DNA from: Betaproteobacteria bacterium
GTDB taxonomy: Bacteria > Pseudomonadota > Gammaproteobacteria > Burkholderiales > Casimicrobiaceae
Assembly (NCBI GenBank): GCA_016716425.1
Contig: JADJWJ010000009.1
Coordinates: 1-64,000 of the forward strand
Direction: 5' to 3'
Length of the DNA: 64,000 bases
In this document: piece after piece, positions 26,504 through 33,017 of the stretch
Numbering within the stretch: position 1 is the first letter of the stretch
How the letters are laid out: each line of letters begins with the position of its first letter
Notes under the pieces: generated by a model
What the model was told of the DNA's origin: nothing
What the model saw: only the letters and a program-made list of their open reading frames with translations
Databases searched by the model: none
Position numbers and translations under genes: made by a program

Positions 26504-27977
26504 GTGGACACCTTTCTGCACCTGCTGAGCGGCGGAGCGGGCAACCTCGCCGCCTACCTCGCGGCCCACGTGCTGCTGTGCCTGCTGCCGGCGTTCTTCA
26601 TCGCCGGCGCGCTCGCGGCGCTGATACCGAAAGCGAGCATCACGCGCTGGCTGGGCCGCACGGCGCCGCGCCGCGTGTCGTATCCGGCGGCGGCGGCGGC
26701 GGGCTCGCTGCTCGCCGTGTGCTCGTGCACGATCGTGCCGCTGTTCGCGGGCATCCACCGGAAAGGCGCCGGGCTGGGACCGGCGATCACGTTCCTCTTC
26801 TTCGCGCCGGCGGGCAACGTGCTGGCGCTGGCGTACACCGGCGGTGTCCTCGGCGCGGAGTTCGCGATCGCACGGTTGGTGCTGTGCCTGCTGTTCGGGA
26901 TCGGCATCGGCATGCTGATGGCGGTGCTGTTCGCGCGTGACGACGCGGTCCATGACGCGCAGACCGACGACCTGTTCGCCGAGCGCGCGACCATCGGGCC
27001 GGTGGCGATCGGCGTCCTGGTCTCGCTCGTGGCCGTGCTGATCGCCGGCACGCTCAAGATCCCGCTGCTGACGGCGGAAATCGGGTCGGTCACGTTGCCA
27101 TTGCCGTGGGCGGAGGACTGGCAAGCCGTGCTGTTCGACTGGGTGCCGTTCGACGGCCGCCCGCGGCGAGGAAGGCGTGAGCGTGCAGGGCTCGCTGCTG
27201 ATCGTGCTGCTGGCGCTCATCGGCGTCACCGCGTGGAAGGGCCTCGAGAACATCGTCGAGGGTGCGAATCGCTGGACGTGGGCTGCACTCGGCCTCGCCG
27301 CGACGACGCTCGTCGTCGCCGCGCTGAAGCTCACGCCCGTACCCGCCGGCCTCGACGTGGTGCTGACCGGCCGGGCGCTGGCCGTGGGTCTCGCCGTTTG
27401 GGCGGTGGCGCACTTCGCGCGACGGCTGCCCACCGACGCGTGGCGCGCGTGGCTGTGGGAATCGTGGCGCTTCGTCAAGCAGATTTTCGTGCTGCTCGTC
27501 GTCGGGGTCTTCGTCGTGGGCGTGGTCCGGCAGCTGATCCGGCCCGAGTGGATCCAGGCCATCGCCGGCAGCAACGACGTGCTCGCCAACGCCGCGGCCG
27601 TCCTGTTCGGCGTGTTCATGTACTTCCCGACGCTGGTGGAGGTACCGGTCGCGCGCATGTTCCTCGACCTCGGCATGCACCGCGGACCGCTGCTCGCGTA
27701 CCTGATGGCGGACCCGGAACTGAGCCTGCAGAGCATCCTGATGGTGGCCGCCGTCATCGGCCGGCCCAAGACCTTTACCTACGTGGGCCTGGTCGCGGTG
27801 TTCAGCATCGTCGCCGGACTGCTTTACGGCGCGTGGGTCGACGGCGTCGATCCCGCATGGCTCGCCGCCGGACTGGCGGGCTTCCTGGGCGCGCTGGCGG
27901 CACTGCTCGGCTGGTCGTCGCGCCACCGCGCGCATTCGCATGCACAACTCCACCTTCCGCAAGGAGAACGAAGATGA
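26504..27977 (+). CDS. arsP: ArsP/DUF318-type permease (frameshifted near 27161)
   Basis: Membrane permease of the DUF318 family (PF03773), whose characterised member ArsP exports trivalent methyl- and aromatic arsenicals. The N-terminal half has the metal-site motif AVCSCTIVPLFAGIHRKGAG near residue 72 and FLFFAPAGNVLALAYTGGVL. The C-terminal half has the matching NAAAVLFGVFMYFPTLVEVP and the end GRPKTFTYVGLVAVFSIVAG. Deleting one C from CCC at 27160-27162 joins FDGR to RGEEGVSVQGSL and gives about 490 residues. It starts at GTG 26504, and its stop overlaps the ATG of the next gene by four bases. Clustering with arsM supports export of methylated arsenic, but related permeases act on other substrates. 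Confidence 0.75.
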
Positions 27978-28210
27978 AGATCGTGAAGGTCCTGGGCCCG
28001 GGCTGCGCGAACTGCCGGAAGCTCGAAGCGGTTGCACGCGAGGCCGCCACCGGCGCCGGCGTCGAAGCCGAGTTCGTCAAGGTGACCGACATGACGGCGA
28101 TCATGGCCTACGACGTGCTGGCCACACCCGGCCTCGTGATCGACGAGAAGCTGGTCAGCAGCGGACGCATCCCGTCGCAGGCCGAGGTCCGGCAGTGGCT
28201 CGAGGCGTGA
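27974..28210 (+). CDS. thioredoxin-like redox protein of the TM0996/MTH895 type
   Basis: 78-residue glutaredoxin-fold protein starting MKIVKVLGPGCANCRKLE, with the redox pair in GCANC (residues 10-14) and the cis-Pro region LATPGLVIDEKLVSSGRIPS. AAGGAG precedes the ATG, which overlaps the arsP stop (ATGA), so it is translationally coupled to the permease. Small proteins of this family regularly accompany DUF318 permeases in ars operons. They may reduce ArsC or hand thiol-bound arsenicals to the permease; neither is shown by the sequence. Confidence 0.85.
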   Translation: MKIVKVLGPGCANCRKLEAVAREAATGAGVEAEFVKVTDMTAIMAYDVLATPGLVIDEKLVSSGRIPSQAEVRQWLEA

Positions 28211-28295
28211 CGGCATCGCTGTCGGGGACGCGCCGGGCCGGGTTCCCGCTCCCCGTGGCGCCCTCGGACGGTCGCGCCGGATGCGCCCATGGCAC

Positions 28296-28328
28296 TTGAC
28301 ATCGGTTACATTTCTAGTATTCTGGAAA
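28296..28328 (+). promoter_or_regulatory. arsM promoter with imperfect palindrome
   Basis: TTGACA (28296-28301) and TATTCT (28318-28323) are 16 bases apart. The sequence TTTCTAGTATTCTGGAAA (28311-28328) covers the -10 region and has seven-base arms with one mismatch (TTTCTAG/TTTCCAG). It differs from the arsR operator, so arsM may answer to another regulator. The predicted start is about 85 bases before the ATG at 28414. Confidence 0.5.
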
Positions 28329-28413
28329 CATGGAATCGACGGACGTCCCCTCCGTCGAGCCTGCGCGACGGCCCGATGGGCCGATCGCCACCCTCCGACG
28401 AAAGGACTGCCCG

Positions 28414-29265
28414 ATGTCAGCTCCGAACGATGTGAAGGACGTGGTACGGGAGAAGTACGGCCAGGCCGCGCGTGCGGTTCGCAGCGGGAGCGGCGGTTGC
28501 TGCGGCAGCGCGCCCGGCGCGGACCGCTGCTGCGATCCCATCACGTCCAATCTGTACGACGCCGGGCAGGCCGGCGCCATCCCGGGCGCGGCCCTGCAGG
28601 CGTCGCTGGGCTGCGGCAATCCAACGGCCCTGGCCGAGTTGCGCCCAGGCGAGACGGTCCTCGACCTCGGTTCCGGCGGCGGCATCGACGTGCTGCTGTC
28701 GGCGCGCCGGGTCGGGCCCACGGGCAAGGCCTACGGCCTCGACATGACCGACGACATGCTGGCCCTCGCCGAGGAGAACAAGCGGGCGAGCGGACTCGCC
28801 AACGTCGAATTCCTGAAAGGCGAAATCGAGCACATCCCGCTGCCGGACGATTCGGTGGACGTGATCATCTCGAACTGCGTGATCAACCTCTCGGGCGACA
28901 AGGACCGCGTGCTGCGCGAGGCGTTCCGCGTGCTGAAGCCGGGTGGCCGCTTCGCCGTCTCCGACGTCGTCGTGCGCGGCGACGTGCCGCCCGCGATCCG
29001 GCGCAACATGGAGCTGTGGGCCGGCTGCATCGCCGGCGCGCTGTCCGACACCGAGTACCGCGAGAAACTCGCGGCCGCCGGCTTCACCGCCGTCGACGTC
29101 GAGGTCACGCGCGTGTATGGCGGCGAGGACGCGCGGGCGTTCCTCACGGCCGAAGGTGTGGACGCGAACGCGATCGCGGACGAGGTCGATGGCAAGTTCG
29201 TCAGCGCGTTCGTGCGAGCGACGAAGCCCGAAGCGTGCTGCGCGCCGGGCTGCTGCGGCCGCTGA
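28414..29265 (+). CDS. arsM: arsenite S-adenosylmethionine methyltransferase ArsM
   Basis: 283-residue methyltransferase that converts arsenite to mono-, di- and trimethylarsenicals. The SAM fold shows VLDLGSGGGIDVLLSARRVG near residue 87 and YGLDMTDDML. The conserved Cys residues that bind As(III) are present in VDVIISNCVINLSGDK and ELWAGCIAGAL. Extra Cys pairs lie near the N-terminus (GGCCGSAPGADRCCDP) and at the end (CCAPGCCGR), features common in ArsM. The start at 28414 has AAAGGA upstream. A separate promoter precedes it, 200 bases after the thioredoxin-like gene. Confidence 0.93.
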   Translation: MSAPNDVKDVVREKYGQAARAVRSGSGGCCGSAPGADRCCDPITSNLYDAGQAGAIPGAALQASLGCGNPTALAELRPGETVLDLGSGGGIDVLLSARRVGPTGKAYGLDMTDDMLALAEENKRASGLANVEFLKGEIEHIPLPDDSVDVIISNCVINLSGDKDRVLREAFRVLKPGGRFAVSDVVVRGDVPPAIRRNMELWAGCIAGALSDTEYREKLAAAGFTAVDVEVTRVYGGEDARAFLTAEGVDANAIADEVDGKFVSAFVRATKPEACCAPGCCGR

Positions 29266-29326
29266 CGCCCGTCGCCACCGTCCGCGGCCCGAGCGACGGC
29301 CGCGGGCCGCCGTGATTGGCCCCGGC

Positions 29327-29980
29327 ATGACGACCGCCGACGACTACGACGCGTGGTACCGGACGCCGCGCGGCGCGTGGATCGGCGGCGTCGAGTTCGC
29401 CACGCTCACGCGGGCACTCGGCGCTAACCCCGGCGAGCGCGTGCTCGATGTCGGCTGCGGCACCGGCTACTTCACGCGGCGCCTCGCCACAGAATGCGCG
29501 CTCGACGTCGTCGGCCTCGATCCCGATCGAGCCTGGCTCGACTTCGCGCGCGCCCACGCGGCGGGCGGCGAGCGCTACTGCGCCGGCCGTGCCGAGGCGC
29601 TGCCGTTCCCCGACGCGAGCTTCGACCGTACGGTGAGCGTGACCGCGCTGTGCTTCGTGGCCGACCCGCGCCGCGCAGTCGAAGAGATGCTGCGCGTGAC
29701 GCGCACGCGCGTGGTGCTCGGCCTGCTGCATCGGCGCAGCCTGCTGCACCTGCAGAAGGGCCGCGGCGGTGGCGTCGGTGCGTACCGCGGTGCGCATTGG
29801 CACACGCGCGGCGAAGTGCGCGAGTTGTTCGCCGGGCTGCCGATTTCCGGCCTGACGTCTTCCACCGCCGTGCTACTGGGCGGGGGCGGGCACGCGTCGC
29901 GCGTCGCTGAACGCGCGGCGTCGTGGCTGCCACTCGGAGCATTCTTCGTCGCTGCCGCCGACGTGCGCGCCGTACGCTAG
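29327..29980 (+). CDS. class I SAM-dependent methyltransferase
   Basis: 217-residue methyltransferase with VLDVGCGTGYFTRRLATE (motif I), VVGLDPDRAWLDFARAHA (motif II) and LPFPDASFDRTVSVTALCFV (motif IV). It resembles the UbiE/Methyltransf_11 group rather than ArsM, and lacks the arsenic-binding Cys set. ATG 29327 is used; GTG 29312 in frame is an alternative, and neither has a clear Shine-Dalgarno. It follows arsM by about 60 bases and may be co-transcribed, but a role in arsenic metabolism is only suggested by position. Confidence 0.75.
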   Translation: MTTADDYDAWYRTPRGAWIGGVEFATLTRALGANPGERVLDVGCGTGYFTRRLATECALDVVGLDPDRAWLDFARAHAAGGERYCAGRAEALPFPDASFDRTVSVTALCFVADPRRAVEEMLRVTRTRVVLGLLHRRSLLHLQKGRGGGVGAYRGAHWHTRGEVRELFAGLPISGLTSSTAVLLGGGGHASRVAERAASWLPLGAFFVAAADVRAVR

Positions 29981-30040
29981 AACTGGCTCAAGCGACCGGC
30001 ATTCGCGATTGACCGCCGGCAGCGCAATGCCATCCGCCGT

Positions 30041-30131
30041 CGTCCCCGCGAAGGCGGGGACCCAGGTGTCGTGGCTTGCCATTCACAATTGAACCAGGCA
30101 ACGCCGCTGGGTCCCCGCCTTCGCGGGGACG
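30041..30131. repeat. paired inverted REP-like element (GTCCCCGC hairpins)
   Basis: Bases 30041-30065 and 30107-30131 are perfect 25-base inverted copies. Each is itself a hairpin with arms GTCCCCGC and GCGGGGAC around GAAG. The 41-base centre holds no gene. The element lies between the convergent methyltransferase and DUF2950 genes, so it can act as a two-way terminator. The whole gap 29981-30200 holds nothing else recognisable. Confidence 0.75.
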
Positions 30132-30200
30132 ATGGGTTTGCGCCGGTCATGCACCACGGAAACAACGTCCTGAATCGTCCCAACCGGCACCGCCCCGCAG

Positions 30201-31121
30201 TCACGGCGCCGGCAGCGCCGACCACGTCGAATCCGGATCGAACCGCGTCATCGCGCCGGCGCTGGCCGCCGTCGAGGGCCCGAGGTTCTTCTGGTACGCG
30301 ACGCCGTCGTGGTTGACGATGAACGTCATCACACCGGTTTCGCCGTAACGCGCCGGCCACGCCACGAGCGCGTAGCCGTTGGTCATGCGGCCATCCCGGT
30401 TCACGTAGCTGCGGGCGCCGCCGCGCGCGGCGGGCCCCTGCGCCTTCAGGATCCGGAACTTGTACCCGTGATAGCCGTCCTTCAGGTCCGCGGTGTCCAG
30501 CAACGGCCCGGCGGGGCTCGGCGCCTCGCCCGCGGCCGTGGGCCAGTACAGACCATCGCGCTTGCCCGCGGTACTCAGGATGCGTTGCGCGTACTCGAGG
30601 ATCCCGTCGCCGTTGCGGTCCTGCGTCGCGTACTCCCGCTGCGCGTCGACGTACGCGTACAACGACTGGATCGCCGCGAGCTCGTTGCGGCCAATGCGCC
30701 GCGTGCGCATCTCATCGGCGCCGGCCACCGGGTCGAACGCCCAGCCGGCACTGCCGCGCGCGAGCGGGATCGGCAGCGTCCAGCCGTCGGCAAGTTCGAG
30801 CTTCGCGCCGCTGTCGCCGGTGCGCACGATGCGGTGCCCCTTCGCCCATGCCGCGAGGAAGTCGGTGCGGTCGCCCTCGGTCACGTCGCCGGCCGGCAGC
30901 ACGCGACGGTAATCGCGGCCAAGGACGACTGCGAGCTCGGCGTCGTCGTGCCGCGCAAGGCTGTCCACCAGCCCGTCCGCCGCCGCCTCCGGTGTCGGAA
31001 AGGCTTTCTGGGCGGAGGCCGTACCCGGAACCGTCGCGGCAACGGCAACCAGCAGCGCCGCTGCGGTCGTGATCAGTGCCTTGCGCATCGTCCTGCCCGT
31101 CATTGCCGGCGTCCTCGTCAT
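30201..31121 (-). CDS. DUF2950 secreted protein
   Basis: 306-residue exported protein of the DUF2950 family, function unknown. The signal peptide (ALITTAAALLVAVAATVPGT then ASAQ) is followed by KAFPTPEAAADGLVDSLARH. Further family motifs are AAIQSLYAYVDAQREYA, RNGDGILEYAQRILST, KDGLYWP-like KRDGLYWP, DGYHGYKFRILKAQGP and TFIVNHDGVAYQKNLGP. The ATG at 31121 overlaps the TGA stop of the upstream DUF3300 gene (ATGA), so the two are coupled. These families are usual neighbours, which suggests a joint envelope role. Confidence 0.88.
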   Translation of the reverse strand: MTRTPAMTGRTMRKALITTAAALLVAVAATVPGTASAQKAFPTPEAAADGLVDSLARHDDAELAVVLGRDYRRVLPAGDVTEGDRTDFLAAWAKGHRIVRTGDSGAKLELADGWTLPIPLARGSAGWAFDPVAGADEMRTRRIGRNELAAIQSLYAYVDAQREYATQDRNGDGILEYAQRILSTAGKRDGLYWPTAAGEAPSPAGPLLDTADLKDGYHGYKFRILKAQGPAARGGARSYVNRDGRMTNGYALVAWPARYGETGVMTFIVNHDGVAYQKNLGPSTAASAGAMTRFDPDSTWSALPAP

Positions 31122-32602
31122 CGCCGTCCCCCGCTCGGACGCTGAACGTTCCCCGCCGGCCGCTGCACGTTGCCGCCCGCCCGCTGGACGTTGCCGCCCG
31201 AAGGCGCGCGCTGCTGCATTGCCTGCCGGCTTGCATTGCCGCGGTCCACCTGCTGGCGGACCTGCTGCGGGTTGCCGGCGCCGCGCAGTGCGTTGTCGCG
31301 GTTGACTTCCGCGGCCCGGTTCTGGACCTGCGCGCGATCCATGCCCGCGGCGCGATTCTGGACCTGCGAGCGGTCGATGTTCGCCGCACGGTTCTGGACC
31401 TGCGAGCGGTCGACCCCAGCCGCGCGGTTCTGCAGCTGCGAGCGATCGACGTTCGCCGCGCGGTCCGGCAGTTGCGACCGGTCGATGCTGCCCGCGCGAT
31501 CCTGCGGCCGGGCGGCGCCCGGTCGGTCGCTGCCCGCGGGCCGCTGCGGCAGCTGGCTGCGGTCGATGTTGCGCAATGCGTCGCGGCTCACGTTGTCGGC
31601 CCCCACGCGATCCGCCACCGCAGCCTGCGCCCGCGCGCGCTGGTCGTCGCGGCCGCGGAAGTCGTCCCGCGCCGCGCGGTCGCCGACGGCGTTCTGGAAG
31701 CGCTCGCGGCTCGCGGTGTCGCGGTACGGCACGCCGTGCCGGTTGCGCGCGTCGTGGCGCCAGTTGACGTCGCGGTCGCGCGAGTCGATCCGGTTGTTGA
31801 CGTTGATGGTGTTCCAGCGGTTGACGTTGATGTTGACGTCGCGCGTGCGCCAGTTGACGCCGCCCCACAGCGCGGCGGAGGCGCCGATGCCGACCCCCCA
31901 CCAGAAGCCCGAGTTCCACCCGGCGCTCCAGCCCCAGCGCGGCGGCGGCGGGAAGAACCAGGGCGGGAACCCCGGGTGCCACCACGGACCGAAGGCCCAC
32001 ACCGGGTTGTAGATAGGCACGAACACCACCTGCGGGCTCGCCGGCGCGATCGTGATGATCTGCGTTGGCGGCGGCGGCGCGTTGACGACGATCACCTGCG
32101 GCGGCGGCGGCGCGGGCTCGACGGTGACGATCTGCTGCTCGTTGGTCGCGAGATTGCCGGCCTCCTTCGCCCGCGCGCGCAGGTACTGCACCGAGTCCAT
32201 GACCGCCTCGGGCTGGGCGAGGAACGCGTCGCCCAGGTCCTGTACCCATGCGGGCTTCTCGCCCAGCATCGCGAGCGCCTGCGGAAACGCGACCAGCGAC
32301 TTCACGCTGGGATCCCACGGCTGGTCCTGCACCGCCTTGACCGCGTCGTCGCCCTTGAACTGGCGATTCCGATAGGCCCAGTCGGCCGCCAGCGCGACGT
32401 CGGACGGATACGTCGCCGCCATCAGGACCTGCGCGAGCAGAGGATCGGGAAACAGCGCGATCGACGCCAGCATCTGGTCGAGCTGCGCCTGCGTGAACGG
32501 CGGCGCGTCGGCGGCGCGCGCCGGGGCTGCCCCGAGGAGCACTAACACCGCCAGGAGAAGTGTGCTGCGGAGCGCTTGCTTCGCCGTCGCCGCGATGCGC
32601 AT
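31118..32602 (-). CDS. DUF3300 secreted protein with Asn/Arg-rich repeat tail
   Basis: About 494 residues from the start at 32602 (MRIAATAKQALRSTLLLAVL), which gives a clean signal peptide ending PARA-AD. An upstream in-frame ATG at 32671 would add a 23-residue charged stretch. The DUF3300 domain shows QLDQMLASIALFPDPLLAQV, ATYPSDVALAADWAYRN and LGDAFLAQPEAVMDSVQYLR. A Pro- and Trp-rich, beta-propensity middle follows (VVFVPIYNPVWAFGPWWHPG). The C-terminal third is low in complexity, with about six copies of a 12-residue unit like VDRSQVQNRAAG. Coupled to DUF2950. Function unknown; it faces the regulator at 33018. Confidence 0.85.
   Translation of the reverse strand: MRIAATAKQALRSTLLLAVLVLLGAAPARAADAPPFTQAQLDQMLASIALFPDPLLAQVLMAATYPSDVALAADWAYRNRQFKGDDAVKAVQDQPWDPSVKSLVAFPQALAMLGEKPAWVQDLGDAFLAQPEAVMDSVQYLRARAKEAGNLATNEQQIVTVEPAPPPPQVIVVNAPPPPTQIITIAPASPQVVFVPIYNPVWAFGPWWHPGFPPWFFPPPPRWGWSAGWNSGFWWGVGIGASAALWGGVNWRTRDVNINVNRWNTINVNNRIDSRDRDVNWRHDARNRHGVPYRDTASRERFQNAVGDRAARDDFRGRDDQRARAQAAVADRVGADNVSRDALRNIDRSQLPQRPAGSDRPGAARPQDRAGSIDRSQLPDRAANVDRSQLQNRAAGVDRSQVQNRAANIDRSQVQNRAAGMDRAQVQNRAAEVNRDNALRGAGNPQQVRQQVDRGNASRQAMQQRAPSGGNVQRAGGNVQRPAGNVQRPSGGRR
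31308..31490. repeat. 36-base tandem repeats coding the DUF3300 tail
   Basis: Imperfect 36-base units, each coding a 12-residue repeat of the pattern x-[IV]-D-R-[SA]-Q-[LV]-[QP]-[ND]-R-A-A, are strung together inside the DUF3300 gene. Neighbouring units are nearly identical in DNA, so copy number may vary between strains. Confidence 0.75.
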
Positions 32603-33017
32603 CAGCGGGGCCCGCCGGCGAGGCGGCTGCGACGGGACCGTAGTCCGGGCGTACCAGCGATGGTTCGACATTGTGATTTGGCCTGTTCCTGCCCGGATGC
32701 GGTGGGGACGTCGATGGGACCGGCACCACCAGGAGGCCGGAGTATAGCGGCCCGGAACAGGTGCCACTACTGGTCAACCTTCGCGGCGAACGCCGTCCAC
32801 CGCCGGTCTCCCGGCCCGCGACCACGGTGATCGGGCGGCCGCACCGGTGGCTTGTGCGTCGGGCCGCGTGCCCCACACGGACTCGCCGGAGGTCGCGACG
32901 AAGCCGTGGCCGGCGGTCGCATCGACGCGCGTGCGTGAACGTCGCGCACGGCACCGGGCTACTGCGGCACTGCGGATGCGGCGCGATCAGGGGCAGGTCT
33001 GGAATAATGCGGGCGCG
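32603..33017. other. divergent intergenic region, DUF3300 gene and regulator
   Basis: This 415-base gap separates the divergent DUF3300 and winged-helix regulator genes and must carry both promoters. I see no convincing sigma-70 pair, palindrome or small gene. An in-frame ATG at 32671 could extend the DUF3300 protein into it. Confidence 0.4.

Noticed and set aside
31308..31490. Regular 36-base repeats that could suggest a CRISPR array
   Set aside because: Units are contiguous without spacers, keep an open frame, and encode a 12-residue protein repeat; there are no cas genes.
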